Shown here piece by piece: positions 22,534 to 34,443 of a stretch of 64,000 bases of DNA (its first letter is position 1; the number at the start of each line of letters is the position of its first letter). The notes under the pieces are model-generated. The model was not told where the DNA came from, made no database searches, and worked only from the letters and a program-made list of their open reading frames with translations. The DNA comes from Chamaea fasciata (taxonomy: Eukaryota; Chordata; Aves; Passeriformes; Sylviidae). The position numbers were made by a program, and so were the translations under genes. The stretch is taken from assembly GCA_029207755.1 (NCBI GenBank), contig JARCOQ010000001.1:92429637-92493636 (forward strand), written 5' to 3'.

Positions 22534-25500
22534 GTCGTGGTTTGTCCTAAACCAGGACACTGTGTCTTTCTAGCCCTTCCTCAGTGAAGAGGCTGAGCTG
22601 ATTTTGCTTCCTTACAAGCCTTGACACAGTTGTCAGCTCCTGCCATTTGATATTGCATTAGCATGCTCCATCTGGGGTGCTTACCACGATTTCCACAGGA
22701 GCTGATACTATTGCAAAATGTGCTGTTTATTTACAACTGTATTTTTTTTTTTTGTCATTTTGGGTTTTTTTGATTGTCTACTTCTAAGTGCCATTCAAGG
22801 TAGATTTTGAAACTGTTCTCCCTTTTCTCAGCTGTTCTTACTGCACAATGGTTTCAGTGCCCGAGTGCCCATTTCAGCTGGGGATAGTATAGCTTTGTGG
22901 ATGTCATATCCTTGAATTTACCTTTTTTTTCCCTTGGGGAAACCAGATATTTATTGACCTTCATGGCCTGTTTCAAAGCCTGCTGCCTGGAGGGAGTAGA
23001 GTGTGTCTGAGGCTTTGAGTTTCTGGGAGCACCAGTCACAGTGGTTCAGTTGATGCATGGATATGTCTTTCCAGTAATTTTTATATGTACACCTTGGTCA
23101 TGGCGGGTATGCTCCTAGGCCCTGAAGGAACAAAGCTCTGTAGATGACTGTCCTTCAGAATACTTTTGATTGAGTGGTTGCTAAGTTCTTATTCTAGGAA
23201 AACCTAAAAGTGTCAAATCCAATAAGAAATTACTAGAATGAGGTATGTTTTAATGAATAATCACAAACCTGAGAAGCTGACTGACACCCACAGCAGCATT
23301 GGACTTTAATGTTAGTTTTGTATTCACATAAAAGCATTTAAAGGCATTAAAGCAATGAGTTGTATTCTTGTTTTCAATTAGGACATTGCATTTCTCCTGC
23401 TTCCATGTATCTTCAAGTTCAGCTACAGTTTCCATTTTAATACTTGGAAAGTCTGAGTTGCCATACATATTGAATATGCAAATGTCTCTATTTTGGGGCC
23501 TGATGACCTGACCAAACAAGCACTGGCCAAAGTACTCTTCTTTTGCTAAAAATTATATTCCATGTTAACTTTTGCCAGCAGGCAGTCAGATTTGTATTGT
23601 GTTCTGTGTCATCTCATGTTGGGTAAGGATTAGAGAAATGGTTTGGTTAATAACAAAGAACTGTTCCTAACAATAATTCACATCACCAGCACCATCAGCC
23701 CTACCCCCCAGAATATGAACATATTTAGAGAGCTTAGTAAAGCAAAAGTTTTCTATGGAATGTGTTTTTCTCACGGGTGGGGGGAGAGGTAGAGGATGAA
23801 ATGAGTATGGTTCTAAATCTGCTTTGTCTAGCAAACTATTATGTTTTGGGTGTAAAGAGAAATACCATGAGTACTGCAACTATAATAAAATAGAGATAAA
23901 AGTAGAAGAAGCTATTGCTCCAAAGGGGCTACTAGTGCATCTTTATTTCCCTTGTTTCATAGCACACTGTGAAGAAGAGTCATTATAACTTATGTTTATG
24001 GAAAAATCTATCTATAGTAACTTTCTCTGGGCCCTGTGGCCTCATGCTTGGCAGGAAGTGCGTGAGAGAAGATGCAGCAGATTGTTTTGCTCAGAGGAGT
24101 AGCCAGAGCCCACTGCAAGCATCAGAAATACTCTGGAAGTTGCCACACTGAGCCTCTGCAGGCTTTCAGCTCGACTGCCTCAGTTTCTGTCATTTGTGTG
24201 ATGACAGAAATGGCCTGGCAATGGTTGTCTTTCCCCTTTCCTCTTTGCTTCTAAAACTGTCTGTGTCATTTACAGCACTTCAGTCTGCTTCACCTAGCTC
24301 TGTGGGAGACTTCAGTCCAGTGCAACTGGACTTCCCTTTCTCTTCACCTGATGAGAGAAAAGGTGCATCTAGAGTAACTGCTCTAGTTGAGTTGGTAGGC
24401 TGTGTAGATATAAATCTAAATTACTCTGGCTGGGAGCAGCTGAGGGGATCTCTCCTACCCTGTGCCTGGCTGCCAGTGCTCCCAAATTAGTGAGCAGCCA
24501 CAGTGAAATTCTGTAAGTTGTCCTATGCATAGCAGACTCATTTTGGCTTGCCTGTGCTGAGTTCCCTTTGGCTGAGCTTCTGTCCTCTTTTACAGTTTCA
24601 ACACTTCATAGCGCCTGAGACATTGTCTTCTTCCTAATTAATCTTTTCATTCTTTGTAGAGTCTGGATTTCCTCTAAATATCCTGTTTGACGTGTTTATT
24701 CATCTGGGCAAGCTTCCAATCTTTCCTTACCATTTTTTCCCTTCCTGCTTGGAATGGGAGTGTGAATAACATTTGCCTTTTTCAAGTGAGGTATTTCTGT
24801 GTTTGAGCTGAAGTGTTTGAGGACAGCGTCAGTAGTTTCCTTCGTTTGTCAAAATTTACCATTCTGTGATCCTAAAGTCCGCACTCCATTTACTTTTGTC
24901 TGTTTGATAGTTCTCACTAATTTCACATGTGCAGCAACTTTTGACAGTCAACTTTTCTATCCAGTCTTTGCTTTTCACTAAAGCTGTGGCTAGAATAGAT
25001 TTATCTCATTTTTTCCTTGTTCATGAAAATAGTCTCAATTATAGGGGGGAAACATCTCTCAAACTTTTTTTTTATAGGCAACATTTATCAAACAAGGTAA
25101 AAGAAGCAGCATATTGCAGTGTCAGAAAGGGAAAAAGAATTTGTTCCACATAGAAGTTGTCATTGGTGAAATTCTGTTTGTATGTATCCACTGACCTTAC
25201 TAGTTGCAGCAGGCCTGGAGTCACTCAGTATTAAAAGACTCTACAGGTTAGCCAAGACCTCTGTGCACTTGGTCTGTGGCCTTTTGGTGCCACAGGGATC
25301 TTCTAAACAGCCTCCATCAGGCTTTTGCATTCAAAGCTGGTAGCCTGCCTGAGGACTAATGAATACCCTTGGCAATTGCTAGGCCAAAGAGTCAGAGCAA
25401 AAAGAGGAGAGAAACATTGTGATAGAGGTAGGACCTGTGGAATAGTTTTTGTGCTTTCTTGGTGAGTGAGAGTTTTCTTTCTTGTGTGTCTGAGAGTTAT

Positions 25501-26049
25501 TTATGCCTTAAATAAGTGCTTTATTTTTTAGGAAAGCAAATATCCCATATTATTTTCACCTAGTAATTTTAAGGCTAAGCTTGATACACTGACACCACTA
25601 GAAATAGGAAGAGCCAACTTTTCCCCAATGTCTGGTTTTTTTCCACTGTATATTCTTTCAAACCTGAGTGCACATCTCCTCGGTGAAGATGTTTGCTCTG
25701 TGCCAGTCACGCAGATTTATCTAAGCATAGTAAAAGAGCACAATAAAAATACTGCATAAAATCAGTGAGAGGAATAGTGTTAAGTGCACAAAGCTGAAAA
25801 TGCAAAAAGGTTGAAAGTTTAGAAAGTTTAGAAATTTGGCCCACAACATGCACCAGAAATGACTTTGTTTGAGTTTTGTCCCCTTGCTTTCCCTGGAGAT
25901 GTAGAATGCCTGTAGAAAACCTGCTCTTGCTCCTTGCATTTCATTCCTTTCCATTACTGAAATAAATCCAAGTTCTCACAGTTCACGTGAAATGGATGCA
26001 GTCCAGGGAGATCATTGCCCTGTTCTCATTATTAATCTAGAAGGTTTCA
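22534..26049. other. Single-copy DNA, no gene seen
   Basis: About 3.5 kb without a gene I can support. Its first bases (tgtcgtggttt) recall the way some songbird endogenous-retrovirus LTRs begin, but I see no matching LTR body, polyadenylation region or second copy, so no LTR is called. A T run lies at about 22742-22754. Confidence 0.5.
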
Positions 26050-26380
26050 TGCTTGCAGCATGTCGCTGTGCTGTGAAGAATACAGAGAGGGCAGAGGCGT
26101 CTGCCTGGGGGCTGGGGAAGAGGTGGAATTCCTCCCCCAGGACCCAGCAGGCTCTTCAGGGGTGATTTCATGCGGATTTGAGCATGAGCTAGCGCAGAGC
26201 CAGCCCAGCCCCAGCCGTTCTCACGGGGAGTCCTTGTGGGAAAGGAGAGGCGCTGGGCTGGATCATCCCGCTGAACTCTGCCGCTTCCATCACCAGGCCC
26301 TGACCCGGTGGGGAATTCCAGTTGTAGGTGATGAGACCTACCCAAAACTGAGTCACACACTCTTTAAATCAAAATAAGTA
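26050..26380. other. G+C-richer, CpG-containing islet
   Basis: About ten CpG dinucleotides in roughly 280 bases, against about one per 100 or more bases in the flanks. One frame is open for 105 codons on + (26060-26377) and another for 107 on minus (26037-26360), as expected in locally G+C-rich DNA. I recognise no protein in either. It may be a regulatory element, a decayed exon or an old unrecognised repeat. Confidence 0.5.
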
Positions 26381-29300
26381 TTTAGTGAGTGTTTTTCTTG
26401 AGGACTCTCTTGTGTGAAACTTATTAAATGTTGGTGTTTTACTGGAGTACAAACACAGCTTTAATTAGAAAGGATGTTTTTGCTTAAAGCTGTATGCCAT
26501 CGCTCACTGGGGTTTGTAACTCCGTTACTAATGCTGTTCCCAGTGACCTGGTCTGAAGATTTCCAAACCACACTCCCACAGCTCACTTCAGGTCTGCAGG
26601 GAGCTGACACACCACGGCAGCTGCTCTCAGGCTTCTTGCCAGAGATCAAATCATGCAAAAAGACCAGCTAAAACCACTCTGAATGCTTCTCCCACCACTT
26701 TCCCCTCTCTCCTGCACCCCCATCCCTCCCCCAAGTAAGCAAGTGCTGTCTAACTCCTGCTACTTGTTTGTGAGTGGGAGGAGGAACTCCCAAGGACATC
26801 AACGCTCTGGAGAAGTGGTCTCTGTTAGCTCTTTCTGGAGGAGTCATTGCCACTACTCTTCTTATGAATTTTTAAAATAAATGATGCTTTATATGCATTA
26901 GTGTGGGATTAATACTTACTCCTACCCTCCAAGGATTGATTGCTAGGTGACTTCTCGGGTAGAAATTAACATTTCAAGGGGTCAAAATACATGGATTGTT
27001 CCATATACAGAATTCATACTTTGAGATACAGAAGATGAATGGTTTTACCTCATGAAAAAGTTTACTATTTAATGAATCTCAGGTATGACAGTTGTTGTTT
27101 TGTTTAGGTGGGGTTTTTCCCCCTTTCAAAATTACAACATTAAGTAACCCAAAAGCTAAGTTCTAGCCAATTTCTATTTGAAGAAGGTTTGTGGAAATAC
27201 CAAAGACATATAATGTTTTGAGGGTTTTTTTTTAGCTCTGTATTTAATTCATATTAATTTTGTTGGCATCCTATGAATTTTCTTATTAATATTCTAGTCT
27301 CTTAAGATTGAAGAGTGCTTTTTTTGCAAATAAAATGTTAAATTCCTTTTCTGTGTCTCAGGAAAGGAGATTTTTGAATTGCAAGAATTTTTATTTTTAT
27401 CTTATCGACAAGGATGTTGGGATGAAACAAATGCTTCTTTAAAAGACAGCAGCTGGTTCCAGCCTCCAGGTTTGAAGTATTTTCAGTCTCATCTGCTTAC
27501 AAGCAGCTGGAAGCAAGCCTATATGGGTTGCTTATTTAAGAGGTTAATGTACTTTCTATGGGGAACGCAGAACTGGATCTCACAGAAAGGAATATATTAA
27601 TGTTGTCAGTGATGAGTTTTCATAAATTGAATTTGCACCAGAGGCCTTTGAAGAAGTGCTTTACTCTGAAAGTCATTTTGATCTTCTGCAAATAAAAATA
27701 ACAAATGTTTTATCATAGCCAGATTGCAGTTGTAAATGGCAGTTTAGCTATTTCAGATTTGTCAGTTGATTTAGTTTTTTTAAATGAATTTGAAACAAAT
27801 ATCCTAATAAAAGGAAATTTTCATGGGAGGAGAGTTATTTTACATTCTGGTTACTGGCAAGGGAAGGAATGCTTGTGCATAGCCAGAATCTCACTGAAGG
27901 CCCTTCTTATTCATGGGGACTATGTGTGTGTAAATATATATATATATATATATATAAAAGAATTTTCTATGCAACATATATGTAGCACCATATAAGTCTA
28001 GCAGAAAAAAAGATTCAGTTTGAGAGAGAATCATTCAGTATCTTCATTGAGATGATGTGGATTGTTCAGCTGGTGTATTTGTTTACAGAGAATATGTAGT
28101 GAGTGAGAAGGGATTATTTTCACTTGAACTGTTCTTGTGATGGAGGGAAGATGAGGCAGCAGCGAAGTGGGTCATGCTGAATCCCTCCTTCTTTGTAAAG
28201 AATTTGAAAAAATGGAAATACAGTGAGAAATTGACAAGTTTATCCTCTTCTTGCTGTGTGCATATACTGCATTTTCAGGTTTTAATGAAACTGGTAATTC
28301 TGTAGTGTATCTTCCTTAAATTCTCAGCAGTTAACATGTATTCAAGATGTTTCCTTTAGGAAAGTTTTCCTCTTTCCATATGCTAAGCAGTGAGCTGTGA
28401 GCAGCACTGTCTTAAAGGGAGAGAAATGCCTGGTTCCAGAATGGCAGTGACAGACATTGAAGGGGAAAAAAGGTGACAGTAGGGTTTCCCCAGTACTGTG
28501 TTTCCTCAGACAGTGTGGTACTTACTGTATGTCACAATGACCTGCTTAAAAAAAAAAATTGTTAAAAAAAAAAAATCCTAAACATTGTGAAATATGGTTC
28601 AAGAAATGCTTATGCTTAAGATGTTGATAAGACTTTATTTATTTTCCTTACAATTCTTTGAATATTATTGCTAAACATGTGAATAAGTCTTGTCAGATGA
28701 TCTGTAGCACTGAGTGAAGGTCGCTGAAGATATAAAATATTGTATCAATTTGCCTTTTTTCAAACCCAGATGCACCCCACAGCAAACTTCCTCTTGATGG
28801 TATTTTGAGCTTGTAGGTTTGAGTGGTCCCAGGTTTATTCTGCAGCTGCATTCTTGCCTGCTATCAGTGGATTCCAGGAACCTGTGCCCTGCCATTTTTG
28901 GCTGCTCGAGTCAGGGCACTGCAGCACATGCACCTTTAGGCAATTTCCTGCCTTTGGCTCATTTAACACCCAGAACCTTCTTACATGAGATAACACGTGA
29001 GCTGTGATGTATTTATTATATCATAAAGTTCTTCTTACACTTTAAAGTAATAACAGGGGTTGGATCAAATATTCATTGCCCTGATTTGCAAAATATCTTC
29101 TTTGACTGCAGCGTTCATTTCTGCAGAGTGATTTTGTGTTGCCACTTTCCCTCGCTTTTGGCTTGACCTATATTGTGTGTGCACGTGGCTCTGCTTCACT
29201 GCAGAAATGCTGTGTCTAGCAGCCTCTTTGTCCTCCCCTCTTCAAGAGCCTTTCTTTTCTGCACTTTAAGAGACCTGATGGACACTTCTGTTTGTGTATC

Positions 29301-31950
29301 CCTAGAGTAAGATTTTCTAAAACAAGGAAAACTCAGCCCTAGGATGCAGGTGCCACAGCAAGTGAGTGGAAATCAAAGGATTTCATATTGTGAAGAGATG
29401 CTGTCAAATCAGAAGGTGTAGGAAAAGGAGAATGTTTTTAAGAGGCCTCAGTCTTGGGTGTTTTTACCTCAGGACATATCCTTTAATTTTCTGAAAAGTT
29501 TCAGAATATTTGAACAGTGCAAATTTTTCCTAATCTTTCCTGTGTTATGTTGACAGTTTGTGAGCTGGGAGGGAGTGCCATAGGTGGACCACAGAGCTTG
29601 CTTCCACATATTGATCTGTGTTTCTACTCTTTTTTTTTGTTTGTTTTTTTTTTTTTTCTTAAGAGTTATGGCAGAAACGGACTTTGCAACTTTCATATGA
29701 ATGTGAAGGAAAAACGAAGCAGCCAGTATGAGACAGATATGTGTCCATATGTCTTGGTCAGTGCTTCTTCCTGTTTCTTTTATGAGAATGCTTCACTATG
29801 AGGGTTATTTCAATACCTCTGCCTTTGCAGTTAATGATTTGAATGAATAATTAACTGTTACATTGTATTATAGCAATGCACTTCTGAGTGATCTTTTAAA
29901 TTTTTTTTAAATGCTGCTGTGAGTTGATAAATAAAAATGCTAATAAATGAGAGTAAGACTTCGTGGGAGAGTTTGAAATATCTAAAAGTTACAGGTTGCA
30001 TTTGATAAGAAAAATCCCGAGAGTATTATTTTTTATGTTTAAAGGATTTCCCAGGGTTGCAGATAGTAAAAAAGACATGAAACTGGAATTACATCAGGGT
30101 TTTCTTTAGAAGTATCCTATACCATATAGAATTAACTTCAGGATCCTTCAGAATGAATACTTCCTTGCAAACTGGAAATTAAAATGCTCTCAGAAATGTG
30201 AATGGAGGGGAGATAAAAAGGGGCTGTAAAGTTGTAAATCGTGACAGTGCAAAATAGATAGGAGCTAAATACAATATTGGATCATGATAAAGGGACAGCT
30301 AATACCTTTTTAGCTGTACTGCTCAGTCCATACCTTTTTTAGAGAGAAGATGTTCAAAGTTGTGGGGAGGCATCACCTATTTCAGGATGGAAGGAAGCAT
30401 CCCTCTGGCACTCAATTGTCACTTGTGCGACAACACTTGCAATTCTTTCCCATTTGCACCAGGGATGGTGGTTGGGGTGAGAGAGCCTTCCTAAAACATT
30501 TTCTGGGATTCCAGAAACTCAAGGAAGCTTCTTCTCGGTGCTTGTGCTGAGATTTCAACACCATAGTCCTGTGCAGCATGTGCTCTTGGTAACAGAGCTT
30601 GATTATTCTTAGAAGGACTCATGGCAGTTGCGGGTTGATGTCTCCAGAAAATGCCTATTTAGGAGAGGTTTCAAAATTTAGGATCTTACTGCCTATTTAT
30701 CTGATAGATGTGTAATTTTTAGAATTCGTGTCTAAACATTAAAATTATTTTCTTCTTGTTTTGGTTTCACTCTGCTAAATTGATGAATGTAGTCCCTCAT
30801 TTGAAGTTGATTAATAAAGATCTTGACATGCTGTTTAAATTAAAGGAGCTTTATATTTCATTAGGAAAATATTATGTAATGATTATATTTGGATCTCATC
30901 TTCTTTTTCTTTTTCCCTGTTAGTATTATTCTGTGGTGGCCTTCAAACAAGGGATCCTGTTAGATTCTCACTGGGTGGCCAAAAAGCAGATTACAAAAGT
31001 TATAAAGATTCATGTTTGTTTTGGGTGGAGGCTTCAAAGGCTCACTGGCTTCCTTACACAAGGATGCTGTCAGGAAATGTGAAGGCAGGGAAAAAAAGAT
31101 TCTGAATCTGTTTTGTGTAAAAAGGGGGTCGTAAAGCCACTGTCCTTGCTTAGGCTCAATGAAAAGGCAGTGTAGTAATGGATTTCTTTGCACTACAAGT
31201 CTTTGATGTTTGTGTTAGTTGCAGCTAATAAAGCTTCTTTCTTTTTTTTTACATGTATGCATTAGTAATGTAAAACGCAGTGACATATTCATAAGGCAAA
31301 TTGTAAACAGTGTGCTAAAGCTTAGCGACTTAATGCCTATAGTTTTGAGGTGCCGGATGATGGGATGTATTCCAGTCCATATGTTCTGCAGATTGCAATT
31401 AGTAAAACCCTCCTGCTGCTATGTGGGGTAAAGTGTGAGTTAGGATTTAAAGCTGTATGCTTTTTTTTGTCTTTGATAAGTTACTGAAGGCATTACCTCA
31501 TCAGTTCCTTCCAGTACTAAAGATAACTCACTCATGTGGCTTGCCCAAGCTGGTCTGTATCTGGAGACCTTCTGATATTGTTGTATATCACCCATGTTAG
31601 TTATTTTATTGGGTGATGTTAAGATATGGCTGTTAATCAGAGTTCTAACATAATATTATGAATGTCTGCAGGAAAAAAAGGTCTTTATATACATGTCAGA
31701 CTCTTAATGCTTAAATGACAGTGCACAGATACGTAGCAAGGTGGGATGAAAATAAAAGGAAGAAATTATTTCTTGTCCTATGCAATTGACTCCTGTCATG
31801 AAGAAAGGAAGCAAATGCTTTGTATTAGCATGCAGTTGCTTATATGTGCCCTCAGAGGTGTTATCTATGTTTTAACTATCTAGTACCCTTGGTGAAGAAA
31901 AAAGTTTTGTCCTTGTGTTTGTCCTTGTGTAAAAATTTAAATATTCTGTG
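26381..31950. other. Single-copy A+T-rich DNA with simple repeats
   Basis: About 5.6 kb with no supported gene. It includes a (TA)n tract at 27934-27956, two A runs at about 28548-28575 and a T run at about 29630-29659. A pyrimidine tract ending in TCAG at 27361 opens a 79-codon frame (27362-27600) with no strong donor, and another ending in GTTAG at about 30924 opens about 50 codons. Neither peptide is familiar to me. Confidence 0.55.
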
Positions 31951-31977
31951 CCCCCCCCACCCCCCCCCCCACCCCCC
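31951..31977. repeat. C8-A-C11-A-C6 tract (G-quadruplex-forming complement)
   Basis: Three C runs separated by single A. The minus strand reads G6-T-G11-T-G8, which satisfies the usual intramolecular G-quadruplex pattern with very short loops. If the region is transcribed from +, the G-rich strand would be the template strand. Confidence 0.9.
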
Positions 31978-32737
31978 GAAGTTCCCACCCTTCCACCCTC
32001 TCACTTTTCTTTTAGGAGGTTTCCACTTAATGAAGCTGCAGACAGGAAGTGATTCAGATTGTAGAATGGACACTGGCAGTATGCATATGCATGAGAAGAT
32101 GCTGTGAGATAGTCAGGGCTTTGAAAGAAAGTCACCATGGAGGAGCAGTAATCCCGCAGAGGAATGATTCAGGAGGACTCAGTATACTTGTGTTGCTTTT
32201 TTGAAATTTTTGCCCTTTGTCAATATTTGCCTATGCAGGTATTATTGACATTATTTATGTTCATTAATAGCTTAAACTTTATATCAATTTTGTGGTGAGG
32301 TACCTCTTTGTTTTAGTGGGGAACTGAAGTTACAGAACACCCAATAAATGTTTGCCATTGGGGGCATGCTGCAGAGATGTTATGGCTGTTTTTGAGCTCC
32401 CTCTGGGTCTGTGTGAACCAAGATGTAGGGAAAGGAGAGGGGTCTTATCCGAGCACTAGGACAGGACATAGCTAGGGATTTGTCTAGGTGAAGAGATGAT
32501 GTGCAGCTGAGCTCAGTAATGGGATGCAGCCTAAGACTGACTTGGCCAAGGCTGCCTGGGCAGCCAGAACAGAGCAGGCAGATGAGATCTCTTCCATGCT
32601 GCTGCTGCTTGGACAAATGACTGTGTGACAGAAACTAACCAATCCAGAACATATTCATCTAAAATCATAACTTGAAGTCACTCCCCCATTGATTTAATCA
32701 AACTGAAGCTGAGGAGTGGCAGCAGACACTGCAGTGT
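31978..32737. other. Single-copy DNA, no gene seen
   Basis: About 760 bases between the C-tract and the next CR1. No motif, repeat or RNA is recognised. Confidence 0.5.
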
Positions 32738-33443
32738 TACAAACTGCTCAGAACCCAAGCTGGTCCTGCACTTTGGCCACAACAACCCCCTGCAGCACTA
32801 CAGGTTGGGGGCAGAGTGGCTGGACAGTGTCCAGGCAGAAAGGGACCTGGGGTACTGGTGACAGCAGCTGAACATGAGCCAGCAGTGTGCCCACGTGGCC
32901 AAGAAGTGACATCCTGGCCTGTGTCAGGAATAGTGTGGCCAGCAGGAGCAGGCAGGTCATTCTTCCCCTGTACTCATCATTGGTGAGGCCACACCTTGAG
33001 TGCTGCATCCAGTTCTGGGCCCTCAGTTTAGGGAGGACCTTGAGATGCTGGAGTGTGTCCAAAGAAGTGGACATAACTTTACCAGAATAAAGCTAGTAAA
33101 AGGTCTGGAGCACAAGTCTGATGAGGAGCAGCTGAGGGATCTGGGGGTGTTTACCCTGGAGAAAAGGATGCTCAGGGGGGACCTTATTCCTCTCTACAAC
33201 TGCCTGAAAGGAGGGTGTAGCCAGGTGGGGGTCAGCTTCTTCTGCCAAGTAACAAGAGACAGGACAAGAAGACGCAGTGTAGAGCTGTGCCAGGGAAGGT
33301 TCAAATTGGACATTAGGGAGAGTTTCTTCACAGAAAGGGTGGTTGGGCGTTGGAATGGGCTGCCAAGGAAGGTGGCAGAACCTCTGTCCCTGAAGGCATT
33401 TAAGACTGGATGTGGCACAAGCTGATTCTGTGATTCTGTGGTT
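32738..33443 (+). mobile_element. CR1 retrotransposon, 5'-truncated, with deletion near the 3' end
   Basis: Sense CR1 copy. Landmarks: tggtcctgcactttggccac, acaaccccctgcag, gcagaaagggacctgggg, cctggcctgtgtcagga, ttgagtgctgcatccagttctgggcc, tgaggagcagctgagggatctggg, and gggttgggcgttggaatgggctgcc. In related CR1 copies gatgtggcac is followed by roughly 90 bases of 3' UTR, including the ttggactngatgatct...ttttccaacc segment. Here gatgtggcac joins almost directly to the terminal gattctgtgattctgtgg, so this 3' UTR block is deleted while the tail is kept. The size of the deletion is estimated from memory of the family and from the other copies in this window. Confidence 0.93.
33000..33425 (+). pseudogene. 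CR1 ORF2 C-terminal remnant (141 codons)
   Basis: This is the longest frame in the window that can be assigned to a family. It corresponds to the C-terminal region of the CR1 ORF2 protein, downstream of the reverse-transcriptase catalytic core. Conserved blocks are LRGDLIPLYNCLKGG, then GRFKLDIRESFFTERVVGRW, then NGLPRKVAEPLSLKAFK. The frame ends where the missing 3' UTR block begins. It has no endonuclease and no catalytic core. Its openness reflects a fairly young or slowly decayed copy, not function. Weaker coding upstream (32740-32999) is in broken frames. Confidence 0.85.
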
Positions 33444-34406
33444 AACTGAACACTGAACAGCACTACATGGGAAAAATCAAGCAAACTTAATTTTCTTGGC
33501 AATAGTTACCCTTGTTTTCCATTTCAGGAAGATCTAGGGCTCTGTGAAATATAACTAGAGATTGTCATTACAAGCCAGTTTCCCAAGACCTCTTACGCTC
33601 AGCACTGACTCTTAAATTAGCTCCAAAAATTCTAAAAATATATATTACCGTGTGATTGTTGCAAGATTAATGCTATGGATTCCACAGATGTAAATTATTG
33701 TTTAGTTTGGGAAGGTTTGCATGTATAAGTCTCTCATAAATACCTTCAAGCAAATATTAAAAGGGTGGAAGATGTTCTGTTTTGGGTTTCTATCGGAGTA
33801 TTTGTTCCAAGAACTGACTTCAGTTGGACTCTAGTGGCAGAAAATGAAACCTGACATAATTTCCACTTAAGGTTGAGAAGCTCAAACCAGTTTTGGAATC
33901 CAGACCCAAATCTGAGAACAATCCCAAGTTCATCAGCCTAGAGATGTTCCATTAATTTAATGAACATCCTTGCCATGATGAATTCAGAGATGAGCAGCCT
34001 TACAAATTGAAGGTATAACAGCTATGACGCCAGCAAAAATCGGTTTTGTCACTGGTGTGGCATGTGTTCAGGCAGCCTTTCTTTCCTGCTGTCCTGCCTC
34101 AGATCTGCTGCTGTGAACCTGAGAAAACTGATTGTTATTTACGCTTAGGCATCCTAATGTTGCTGTGATGGTACCCAGGGGCACTTGTCTGATTGTGTTT
34201 GCTCTATTATAGACCATGGTAATGTGGTCATGTTGCTGTTTCTAGTTATTCACAGAAGTAACTGCTACCTTTAAAAAAACCCAATGATTCTCCCGTCTGA
34301 ATTTGTTATCTGTTATGAAGTATAATTAAATTAAGTATATATTTTCTTAGATCTAATATGACTAAAAATTTGCTTTCTGAATGTGAAGGTGTTTTCTTTG
34401 TTCTAG
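33444..34406. other. Single-copy DNA, no gene seen
   Basis: About 960 bases of A+T-rich DNA after the CR1. No motif, repeat or RNA gene is recognised. Confidence 0.5.
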
Positions 34407-34443
34407 AAATACATCCTAAACCTTTTAGAGCAGCTGATTAAAA
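34407..34443 (+). other. Candidate micro-exon (37 nt), unproven
   Basis: A good acceptor (ttttctttgttctag) and a good donor (AAAA then GTGAGTGA) enclose 37 nt. One frame reads KYILNLLEQLIK plus one extra base. The segment is short enough that such a pair of sites will occur by chance in tens of kilobases. It is listed because the frame joins openly with the candidates at 17068 and 41955. Confidence 0.15.

Noticed and set aside
27362..27600. Exon-like frame after a good acceptor (79 codons)
   Set aside because: The only donor-like site (CCAG/GTTTGAAG) is weak and the peptide is unfamiliar.
27609..27669. C-box-like GTGATGA and D-box-like CTGA at box C/D snoRNA spacing
   Set aside because: The flanks do not form a terminal stem, and such box pairs are frequent by chance.
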